Assembly (NCBI RefSeq): GCF_049243985.1
Contig: NC_135372.1
Coordinates: 96,897,318 to 96,961,317 of the forward strand
Length of the DNA stretch: 64,000 nt
DNA from: Paroedura picta
Lineage: Eukaryota > Chordata > Lepidosauria > Squamata > Gekkonidae
Direction: 5' to 3'
Part shown: positions 55,465 through 64,000 of the stretch, one piece after another
How positions within the stretch are numbered: position 1 is the first letter of the stretch
How the letters are laid out: each line of letters opens with the position of its first letter
Made by a program: the position numbers and the translations under genes
The notes under the pieces: model-generated
The model's input: the letters and a program-made list of their open reading frames with translations, nothing else
Databases searched by the model: none
What the model was told of the DNA's origin: nothing

Positions 55465-57220
55465 ACCACACGCATGCCTGTATACCCTTGCCCCATCTGT
55501 CTGCTTGCAAGTGTTTTTCCACTTGTGTTCTCAGCTTCATATCTTGTCCCAAATCATTGGGGAAAGACAGGTGGCTGCTCACAGTGGTGGCACTCCCTGC
55601 AACACGCACTACCCAGCACCATCAGAAAAAAAGCATGCAAACAGTGTGGGTGATTATGAGCAGACACATGCAGGTGGAGAAATGTAGGTAGGCAGGAAGG
55701 AAGATAAGATGAGGGGAGGTAGTGTAGCAAAGCGAGCAGAGGCCCACAGACACACTCTGTCTGAAGTTCCCCCAAATCCAGAATGGGTGGCCCTGTTCAC
55801 ATGGACATAGATGGAACCATCCTTTGCACAAGTGACTTGCGCATAACTAATTGATTGTGAAGGGATTTCATGGCAGATGGAGAGGTAAAGATATTTCATT
55901 TTGAGACTTTTCAGAATGACAAATCTATTCTAGACTCCAATGAGTGAGTTTAATGCTGCTCTGCAGCTAAGTCTAAGTATGAGAATCATGTTGGTTCCAG
56001 TGGATCGGCCCCTGGGGCCATGACAACACCACTCAAAGATCCAGATAGGAAGTCATTCATTGTGTAAATATAACATTTTCTGACAAGCTGTTGCCCTACT
56101 ACATTTGGATCAAAATGCACATACTTCTTTCACATGAACGTAACCTCGCTGTTGCTGACATTGGTTGGTTGCTGCTGCTGTTGCTCAGAGCAATATAAGG
56201 CTCCCTCCACGCACCACAACTAGAGGAAAACTAAACAGTTTTTTTTTTTAGTTTCTTCTAAATCTGGAAACAGACTTCAAGGCACAAGGGACAAGACCTT
56301 TAACTATGTTGATTTATATGCTGGAGTTATAAATTACACATTTACACACTAGTGTAAACACTCATAAACCAGGCTTATATCCACAGTATTACATGCAAGT
56401 GAATGCCAAAACACTAAACAGCTACATATATAATGCTGAATAGGAAGACATGGTATTAGCAATGCTATTCCCTGTTCAAATTCAGAATAAATTGTTGTGA
56501 AGACAACTACAACCCCATGGTGAAGTCCATAGGAATATAAACAGACAGGGTGAACATTCTGAGCCCATCCTCAAGTTAATTGTATTTAATATGCACTGAA
56601 AGAAACAACTTTGCCGAATAACATCAACAGCTGATACTGGCTGATATGAATAACACCAACAGCTGATACTTTGGGGGAAATTTCGTAGAGGAAGCAGTAG
56701 TGCTGATGAGTTTCATGTTCCTGCACAACAATGTTCAGGAGAAATAAAACCTGATATTACAAACTTATGAAACATAAAGCACACAGGATTAACAAAATTC
56801 AGTACTGAAGATATGGAAACCACAAAAGCCAATACAAAATTAAAAGCCTGGGAAAACAGAGATGTTTCTACCTGGTGCTTAAAACAAAAGAGGTTTGGCA
56901 TCAGGTGAGCCTTAGAAGACCAACTTCCACAACCGAAGCCATTTCTGGTGTTCACCAGTCTTCCTCCAGAGGGCAGGGGCATACGCTGCAGGTTATGTGA
57001 AAGTTTGTATCTCACAGAATTTTATTCTTGACCTTTCATTAATCTGTGATTTCTGTCTGCTGGAAAATAAGAGGTTTTAAATATAACTGCAAAAATAATG
57101 TAGTACATTTTAAATCTAATCTTGCTCAAAGTCCTGTCCCATTTTATCCCCATAATCACACTGTGTGATAAAATAGCCTGGGAGTCAGCATCATTTGTGG
57201 AAGCTTGGGGATTGGAATCT
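55465..57220. other. Intergenic, nothing recognised
   Basis: No gene or named repeat. Several short overlapping frames near 55340-55900 carry no domain. Confidence 0.35.
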
Positions 57221-57224
57221 CCCA

Positions 57225-57860
57225 GATAATAAAATGTGGCTGCTAGGATCCTCACTAGGACACCTTGGAGGGCCCATATTCAGCCAGTGCTTCATCATCT
57301 GCACTGGTTACCAGTCTGTTTCCGGGTCAAGTTCAAGGTATTGGTATTAACCTTTAAGGCCATATGTGGCCTAGGCCCTGTCTACCTGCAGGACAGCTTG
57401 GTTGCTTATGCCCCCCGCAGAGCTCTCTGCTCTGCAAGTATGAATTTACTGGTTGTCCCGGGCCCCCGGGTCCTCTTTTCGGTCCTGGCCCCGGCCTGGT
57501 GGAATGAGCTCCTGGAAGAGCTGAGGGCCCTGCCAGAGTTACCAGCTTTCCGCAGGGCCTGTAAGATGGAGCTCTTCTGCCAGGCATATGGTTGAGGCCA
57601 GGGCAGAGTCTTGGGTTTTTCCAACTGGATCCCAAGTTCCAACAGACCAGCTCCTGCTCTCACTAGAGGAAGATCAGTGCCCCACCCTGAACAAGGTGGG
57701 AAGGATTCATAAGGATATTACTGCCATCTCTGTGATACTGTTTTATTGTGTAAATTGTGTAAATTGGGATTTTATTGTTTTTAGAATTTTATGTTGTAAA
57801 CCGCCGCGAGACCTGTCGGGGAGTGGTGGTATACAAATCCGAAAATAAATAAATAAATAA
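57225..57860 (+). mobile_element. L2-like LINE 3' end, relatively young
   Basis: A 119-codon open stretch: [79 protein letters not shown] and FRRACKMELFCQAYG, the complete L2/CR1-group RT C terminus. It is followed by the 3' signature TTGTAAACCGCCGCGAGACC, then GGGGAGTGGTGGTATACAAA and (AAAT)n. Open over its full length, so probably the youngest L2-like copy here. 5'-truncated. Confidence 0.92.
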
Positions 57861-57864
57861 TAGT

Positions 57865-58645
57865 CTAACACTCTAACCAGTATACCACATCAATTCTACA
57901 ACTTCCTGTGTTTTTGGCACTTCATAATTTTGTATGCACTTCTTATTCTGTATACATTGCATATAAAAGCTAACATTTAGCCAAAATAACCTTTGCCAGG
58001 CTGGAGTTTGAAATCTATCCTTTCCTTTCATCTGGTCAGGTACTGAACTTGATATCCTTTGGCAACAAGATGCTAATCTACAGATCAGTTATGAGTGAAA
58101 AAAACATTCATTTTTTACCGTCAACAACCCTAATTTCAAAAACATGTTTGCTTGATCATACAGTGAGATTATCTTTTAGTAGCCACAGTGGGTAGAGAGA
58201 GCGCAAGGTAAAGGATAAAGGTCAGAGTCAGGAAGTCCATCGTCATTAGGCTTACTATGCATATATCCAAAGATACTCAGCCATTCCACTTGTGGTGCAA
58301 TTTATATTTTTCCCATCACAGGAAACACAATAATGGTAGGACAATGCAATTCCCCAACATCACCATATAATTAAAATGCTGTATAGAATGTGGTTGCATA
58401 TCATGGCCCCTATTGGATAGGGCTCATCATGTGAAACAAATGGTGCCAGTGCCTCTTTCATACATGCATAGCTATACATACATGCTCAGTTATCCCCTGC
58501 CTTTTTATAAATATTCCCCCCCCACACACACTCCAGTTCTAAGCCTTCACAGAACATTCTTCTGCTAATGCCACATTTGGATATTACTAGATATAGCACT
58601 TTACTATGCTGGTAGGGGATTTTGTTGTTCTCTAAAAATGCCCCA
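57865..58645. other. Intergenic, nothing recognised
   Basis: No supported feature. Confidence 0.35.
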
Positions 58646-58649
58646 CAGT

Positions 58650-60540
58650 ATGACCATCAGGTATACTACTGTGGACAAGAATCTCGCAGAAGAAATGGAG
58701 TAGCCTTCATAATCAATAAGAGAGTAGAAAAAGCAGTCTTGGGATACAATCCCCAAAATGACAGAATGATCTCAGTTCAAATCCAAGGCAAACTATTCAA
58801 CATCACAGTAATCCAGGTCTATGCCCCAAGCACTGCTGCTGAAGAAGATGAAGTTGACCAGTTCTATGAAGCCCTACAACACCTTCTAGAAGCAACGGCA
58901 AAAAATGATGTACTTATCATCATGGGGGATTGGAATGCTAAAGTAGGAAGCCAAAAGATAACTGGGATAACAGGCAAGTTTGGCCTTGGAGTACAAAATG
59001 AAGCATGGCACAGGCTGGAAGAATTTTATCAAGAGAATACAATGGTCATAGCAAGCACTCTTTTCCAACAACCCAAGAGATGTCTCTACACATGGACATC
59101 ACCAGACGGTCAACACAGAAATCAGATTGACTATGTGCTCTGCAGCCAAAGATGGAGAAGTTCTATACAGTCAGTAAAAACAAGACCAGGAGCTGATTGT
59201 GGTTCAGATCATCAGCTTCTTGTTGCAAAATTTAAGCTTAAATTGAAGAAAGTAGGGAAAAGCACTAGGCCACTCAGGTATGAACTAAATCATATCCCCG
59301 ATGAATATACAGTAGAGGTGACAAATAGATTTCAGGAATTAGATCTGATAGGCAGTGCCTGAAGAACTATGGACGGAGGTTCACAACATTGTGCAAGAGG
59401 TAGCAACTAAAACCATCCCAAAGAAAAAGAAATGCAAGAAATCAAAATGGCTGTCTGAGGAAGCTTTACAAATAGCCAAGGAGAGAAGGGAAGTGAAAGG
59501 CAAGGGAGAAAGAGAAAGATACACCCAATTGAATGCAGAATTCCAGAGAAAAGCTAGAAGAGATAAGAATGCCTTCTTAAATGAACAGTGCAAACAAATA
59601 GAAGAAAACAATAGAATGGGGAGGACCAGAAATCTTTTCAAGAAAATTGGAGATATGACGAGAACGTTTCATGCAAAGATGAGTATGATAAGGGACCAAC
59701 ATGGTAGGGACCTCACAGAAGCAGAAGAGATTAAACAAAGGTGGCAAAATTATACAGAAGAACTATACAAGAGCGAGCTTAACATCCCTGATAACCACAA
59801 TGGGGTAGTTACTGACCTGGAGCCAGACATCCTGCAATGTGAAGTCAAATGGGCCTTAGGAAGTCTGAGCAACAATAAAGCTAGTGGTGGTGACAGCATT
59901 CCAGTTGAACTATTCAGAATCTTAAAAGACGATGCACTAAAAGTGCTACACTCATTATGCCAGCAAATTTGGAAAACTGAACAATGGCCACAGGATTAGA
60001 AAAGGTCAGTTTACATTCCAATCCCAAAGAAGGGCAATGCCAAAGAATGTTCAAACTACCGCACCATTGCACTCATTTCTCATGCTAGCAAAGTTATGCT
60101 CAAAATTTTACAAGCCAGGCTCCAGCAATATGTGGACTGAGAACGTCCAGAAGTACAGGCAGGATTTCGAAGAGGCAGAGGATCTAGAGATCAAATTGGC
60201 AACAAGGTGAACTGCAAGGCGAACAAACCGGTCAGTCCTAGAGGAGATCAGCCCAGACTGCTCCTTAGAAGGCCAGATCCTGAAGATGAAACTCAAATAC
60301 TTTGGCCACCTCATGAGAAGGAAGGACTCCCTGGAGAAGAACCTAATGCTGGGAGCGATTGAGGGCAAAAGAAGAAGGGGGCGACAGAGAATGAGGTGGC
60401 TGGATGGAATCACTGAAGCAGTCGGTGCAAACTTAAATGGACTCCGGGGAATGGTAGAGGACAGGAAGGCCTGGAGGATCATTGTCCATGGGGTCGCAAT
60501 GGGTCGGACGCCACTTCGCACCTAACAACAACAACAACAA
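58650..60540 (+). mobile_element. BovB LINE, 5'-truncated and internally deleted
   Basis: Begins at the YYCGQESRRRNGVAF block of the endonuclease and ends CTTCGCACCTAACAACAACA. It retains the endonuclease (GDWNAKVG, IDYVLCSQRW, SDHQLLVAKF) and the endonuclease-RT linker that the 23-kb copy lacks (KKKKCKKSKWLSEEALQIA, NKASGGDSIPVELFRILKD, QQIWKTEQWPQD). It then loses about 0.8 kb spanning the RT core at about 60203, rejoining at AACAAACCGGTCAGTCCTAG. A frameshift near 59353 splits endonuclease from linker and TAG at 59998 interrupts WPQDW. By eye it is a few per cent different from the first copy. Confidence 0.95.
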
Positions 60541-60544
60541 GGAC

Positions 60545-61170
60545 CAGAGTGTTTGTGTGTGCATGTCCCCACACACTTACCTATGTTTATCCACATCTGT
60601 CATTAAGCTCCCAGATCTCATGAGATCCTAGTCAACTGCACAGCTATGCTATTGGGTTGGAAGAGCTGACGTTTGCTAACATTTTCTAGTGGTGAGGTAA
60701 ATCAGTGTGTGATTTTCAGTTTGCCAAGATCTGAGTTCCAATGCAGTGATGACTGAATGGCAACCAAATCTATAGAATTGATTTTTTCCAGCTGCCTTTT
60801 GTACACATTATATTTCCACCCCAACCATATGTATATCCTATTTGCTTCAAAAGGGTGACAATAGTCAGTAGGGCCTGGGGGGAATTATGTCATCAGAAAG
60901 TCCTGAGGGACCCTGGGATTGGTCTGATGTAGTTATCTTCCCTATGGTCTTCAGCTCAACCTTTTGTTCAATCTATAACTTCTTTAAATTAGGGATTCTC
61001 TCTCCTTTAATATGGGTATCATAACTTGTGGAGGTAATTGGTGGAGGGTTACTAATAGGGGTGTTGCAGACTGCCTTGGGGATCCCTAAAAGGCTTGATA
61101 AACTCAGGTTTATGTCTGGTGTAGGATGTGTCACACATGGCAGCCTGCATGCAAGTGGTTAGGATCATAC
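60545..61170. other. Intergenic, nothing recognised
   Basis: No supported feature. Confidence 0.35.
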
Positions 61171-61175
61171 TAGGA

Positions 61176-61367
61176 TAGGGTTGCCAACTGTGACTCCAGA
61201 AACTTCTAGAGGGCAGAGTTTGGGGGAGGAGAGTGAGCTCAGTGGGGATGAGATTGCATTGTATCTGCCCTCTAAAGCTGCCATTTCCTCCAGGAAAATT
61301 GAGTAGTCTGGAGAACAACTGTAATTCTGGGGAGATTTGAGGTACCACCTGGAAGATGGCAACCCAA
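61176..61367. mobile_element. MITE with GGGTTGCCAAC ends
   Basis: The ends AGGGTTGCCAAC and GATGGCAACCC are inverse. The interior has GGGGATGAGATTGCATTGTA, TCTAAAGCTGCCATTTCCTC and AATTCTGGGGAGATTTGAGG, words of a repeat also present inverted at 17046-17190. Superfamily not settled, target duplication unclear. Confidence 0.6.
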
Positions 61368-61383
61368 CCTAGTACCTGTGACA

Positions 61384-61560
61384 ACTGTGTTTGAATCCAA
61401 ACTCTGCCATAGCTCATCAGGTGATCTTGGGACCAGCATAGTATCTTAGCCTAGCCAACCTAACAGGGTTGTTGTTGGAAGGGTAATGTGGATGAGGGAA
61501 TAAGCTGCTTTTGGTCTTCTTGAGGGGGGAAGCGAGAAATAAATAAAAATTCACTTTGAA
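61384..61560 (+). mobile_element. MIR-like CORE-SINE fragment
   Basis: GTTTGAATCCAAACTCTGCC, GGTGATCTTGGGACCAG, CTAACAGGGTTGTTGTTGG and a GAGAAATAAATAAAAATTC tail follow the MIR-type order also seen at 53785. Confidence 0.6.
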
Positions 61561-61615
61561 GCTGCCTTCTTCAACAAAAATACTGTGTGGCAATGATAAA
61601 CATGAAATAAACTTG

Positions 61616-61848
61616 TCTCAGTTTCTTCACTGAAAGTGTTTAATTGATCGCAGAATTTGCTTGGAGAAAAGAACTGAAAACTTTTCAGTTTATATCTTCA
61701 TCAGTTCAGTATCAAGTATATCTATTAACAAACAATTAAAAAAAGCAGCAACTCATACAAAATAGGGGAAATTTTACATAAAAAGGGTGAATGTTTTGCT
61801 CAAGCAAATTCTGCAACCAATTAAATGCTTTCAGTGAAAAAACTGAGA
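61616..61848. mobile_element. MITE with ~50-bp terminal inverted repeats
   Basis: Arms 61617-61666 and 61799-61847 are inverse over about 50 bp with a handful of mismatches: CTCAGTTTCTTCACTGAAAG against CTTTCAGTGAAAAAACTGAG, and the inner GCAGAATTTGCTTG against CAAGCAAATTCTGC. The interior is ~130 bp of AT-rich, non-coding DNA. No clear target duplication; mariner-like is one possibility. Confidence 0.7.
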
Positions 61849-61941
61849 TCAGTTTATGCATTATTTGATGTTTATTATTGCTACTAACATTAATGGCCAC
61901 ATAGCATTTTTGTTGCTTTATGCATGCACGTTCCTTCCTTT

Positions 61942-62131
61942 GTTATATTATATTGAATCAGACCATCAGTCCATTCAAGTCAGCATGGTCTACTCAGATT
62001 GGCAGCAGTTCTCCAGGATTTCAGGTGGAGTTCTTTTACATCACCTACCACCTAGTACTTTCAACCGAAGATGCTGGGGATTGAACTTGGGACCTGCATG
62101 CAAAGCAGACATTCTTCCACTAAACCACAGC
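61942..62131 (-). mobile_element. tRNA-derived SINE
   Basis: Minus reading: GGGGCTGTGGTTTAGTGGAA (A box), CTGCTTTGCATGCAGGTCCC, AAGTTCAATCCCCAGCATC (B box), then GTAGGTGATGTAAAAGAACT, GGAGAACTGCTGCCAATCTG and GGTCTGATTCAATATAATAT. This is a widespread reptile SINE type and a third family in this window. Confidence 0.88.
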
Positions 62132-62134
62132 CCC

Positions 62135-62860
62135 TTTCAACCCAACATGAGCAACATTCACATGTGCTGTACACAAATAACAGCTGAGATGTTCAAAGGC
62201 ACTTGTAGCAACATGTGTGAAAGCCTGTTAAGTGACTAATCCTGAATAGGGATGAAAATATCTCCCCCTGGGGGCACAAGCACTAGCACTGAAGGCTTTT
62301 AGGAAAAGGATCTCATTTTAGATTTCTTTTAAAATCTATCTGTGCAACTGATCTAATGCTGAAACATAAAGATACAAAACTTCCTCCATCCCATTCAAAT
62401 GTTGGGTTTGGGGTGAGAATAAACAGGTGTGTTAAAGGCTACTCTGAAAGGCTAGCTTGTCTCCTGGTGGGGAAGCACTTCCTCCTGACCACAGAGCTTG
62501 TGGGAGCAGTGTGCCTATCCTGAGCAACTGCGTTCTGCACATGCTCAAAAGTGCCTCTCACAGCTTACAAGGCTGAACCCCCTTGCCAAGAGAAGTAAGT
62601 TTCACAAGTTGGGCCTGGGTCATTTGGAAACCCTGGCTTCTTTGGCCAGCAAGCTCTCCTAGACTTTGATATGCAACCCTGAACTTCTATTATCTGATGA
62701 GTTTCTCAACTCTTAACAGTTTATGTTCCTTCAAACAAAGAAGCAAATAAATGTTGTTTTACAAACCCAATTTGAATAATCAGGGCTTACAAATTATTGC
62801 CACTTTAGGAGCAAGAACAGCAATGGATGGATTTGGCTTTGGGGAAAACTTAGAACAATC
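62135..62860. other. Intergenic, nothing recognised
   Basis: Flank upstream of SCUBE3; no repeat recognised. Confidence 0.35.
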
Positions 62861-62869
62861 ACCCGAGGT

Positions 62870-63823
62870 TGAGAGCAGAGGTATGTATAACATGGCAAAG
62901 ACTCTTGATAATTTGTAGAGAGCCCCCACCCTTCATTTCTACCTCTCTGCAATCCCACCCATCCCCCCCTCGCTCAGCCGAGGGAAGAGAGAAGCTCTTT
63001 GATCTGGAGTTTGCATTGATCCCAAGAGCACGTCTCTTGCCTTCAGACCAAGCACCAAAAGCAAAAAAAAAAAAAAAAGGGGGGGGGATTGCAGGTCATG
63101 GCATTTGCAAACTGGGTGTTTCCCCCCACCCTTTAATTCTCTTTTCTGAACACAATCCTCTTTCTCATGCCCCTCCCCTTTTTCCTCCCTAGCCGGGCAA
63201 GGGGGGGAGAGAGGGACTGCAAAGTGCTTGTTGGGTCTGGAGCTCGCACGGGAGTTTGCATTGATCCATTGATTGCACATGGTCTCTTGCCTGACCTCCT
63301 TGCTCCCAGGGAAGCTGTCTCCATGGCTACTGGCCCTACTCCCCCAGTGGCAGACTGTAAATTCCTGCAGGCAGAGCTGAGCAGAGCCGGAGAGGGTGGG
63401 AGGGAGTGAAGGAGCAGCCGAAGCCAAATAGAAAGAAAGAAAGGGAAAAAGGGCGTTGCTTTGATGGACCTTTCACAGGTCCCCAGCACTAGACCAAGGC
63501 ACTCCCCCCTCCTCAATATATTGCTGTCTGACAAAACCGGAGCTGGCTGCGATTCTTTTGGGAAGAAGGATCAGCGGAAGCAGCTGAGGGGAGGGCGATC
63601 AAGTCCACCTAACGATACCGCGGGTCTCCTTTCCTATTTAGAAATACCAGGAAACCAAAACGGAATCTTGAGCCCTTTTGACCATCCTTTCCCCAGTACC
63701 CTTTCTCCGGCGCCGCTTTTAGACACCACCAGAAAATAGACTCTTGGTGTTGTTAAAGTTTGCATGCCTCGGTGTCTCGCTGTAAAGCATCAGAAAAGCT
63801 CTTCTGCACACATGCCGATTGCG
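62870..63823 (+). promoter_or_regulatory. SCUBE3: SCUBE3 5' region and 5' UTR
   Basis: Repeat-free, increasingly GC-rich DNA leading into the SCUBE3 start, with an A16G9 homopolymer run at about 63062-63087 and CpG-containing stretches from 63540 on. No TATA box is evident. A plus-strand open frame at 63461-63739 lies within the likely leader and could act as an upstream ORF. The transcription start is not resolved. Confidence 0.45.
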
Positions 63824-63905
63824 ATGGGGGCCCTGGAGATTACTGGATTGTGTATGCTTTTCTTTTTCCTCTACTCCGGCAACACCATGGCTAAAGCTAG
63901 TCAAG
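63824..63905 (+). CDS. SCUBE3: SCUBE3 exon 1 (signal peptide), rest outside window
   Basis: From ATG 63824 the frame reads MGALEITGLCMLFFFLYSGN, then TMAKASQ and one further base before a consensus donor CAAG|GTAAGG. It aligns with human SCUBE3, which starts MGSGRVPGLCLLVLLVH and continues SKAAQDVDEC. Here KASQ plus a split G-AT codon would restore Q-D in the next exon. SCUBE3 is a secreted or cell-surface CUB and EGF-repeat glycoprotein acting in TGF-beta/BMP-type signalling; this exon supplies the hydrophobic signal peptide. An in-frame ATG at 63812 (adding MPIA) is an alternative start. Position next to TCP11 in divergent orientation matches human gene order. The 27-codon match alone is short; synteny raises confidence. 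Confidence 0.82.
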
Positions 63906-64000
63906 GTAAGGATCATTTCTCCCCCCCCCCCGTCTCTCTCCTCCCCCGCGACCATTCTCTTAGATTTTTAACCCCTTATGCAGTCTGTGAAATCAGCACG

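Noticed and set aside
63133-63534. Minus-strand frames of 133-162 codons near SCUBE3
   Set aside because: GC/purine-rich leader region of SCUBE3 read antisense; no homology recognised.

Overview
This is a vertebrate nuclear window, almost certainly from a squamate reptile (lizard, gecko or snake relative). The evidence is two large BovB (RTE) LINE copies, L2-like and CR1 LINEs, a reptile-type L1, several tRNA-derived SINEs, many hAT and Harbinger MITEs, a Helitron, and fossil DIRS and Ty3/gypsy pieces. Host genes have split exons with GT-AG introns. I cannot fix the species.

Host genes. (1) Positions 1-3512 look like the long 3' UTR of a plus-strand gene. By synteny with human chromosome 6p21 (ANKS1A > < TCP11, SCUBE3 >) this would be ANKS1A, but no coding sequence of it is present. 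(2) TCP11 lies on the minus strand from about 17.7 kb down to about 3.94 kb. I resolved nine coding exons with consistent splice phases; they sum to 1,578 nt, which is 525 codons plus a TAA stop. There is also a non-coding first exon in a CpG-rich promoter and a poly(A) signal. (3) SCUBE3 begins on the plus strand at the right end: its signal-peptide exon is at 63824-63905 and the rest lies outside the window. TCP11 and SCUBE3 are divergent, with about 45 kb of repeat-rich intergenic DNA between them.

Intergenic layout. 18.5-19.3 kb holds a direct and inverted array of a ~170-bp unit. 20.4-22.8 kb is a minus-strand L1 with a 694-bp non-autonomous Helitron inserted in its 3' part. 23.35-25.97 kb is a near full-length BovB with an 11-bp target-site duplication. 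26.0-26.5 kb is a minisatellite, 26.7-27.6 kb a CR1, and 28.4-29.3 kb a decayed ~120-bp tandem repeat. 31.6-32.0 kb is a hAT element. 35.1-39.1 kb holds L2-like LINE pieces, a CR1 split by a Harbinger element, and a DIRS fossil. 41.5-48.4 kb holds DIRS fossils, two SINEs and an L2-like LINE. 48.7-49.8 kb holds two SINEs and a hAT element. 51.5-55.5 kb has two Ty3/gypsy fossils in inverted orientation. 57.2-60.5 kb holds an L2-like 3' end and the second BovB. 61.2-62.1 kb holds MITEs and SINEs.

The most interesting signals are: the Helitron carrying a GC-rich, hairpin-dense promoter and first-exon-like segment; the two BovB copies with complementary internal deletions; an in-frame pair of splice donors 15 nt apart in TCP11; and several transposon insertions whose target duplications can be read directly. 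I found no evidence for a wholly new gene system; nearly everything outside the host exons is mobile-element derived.
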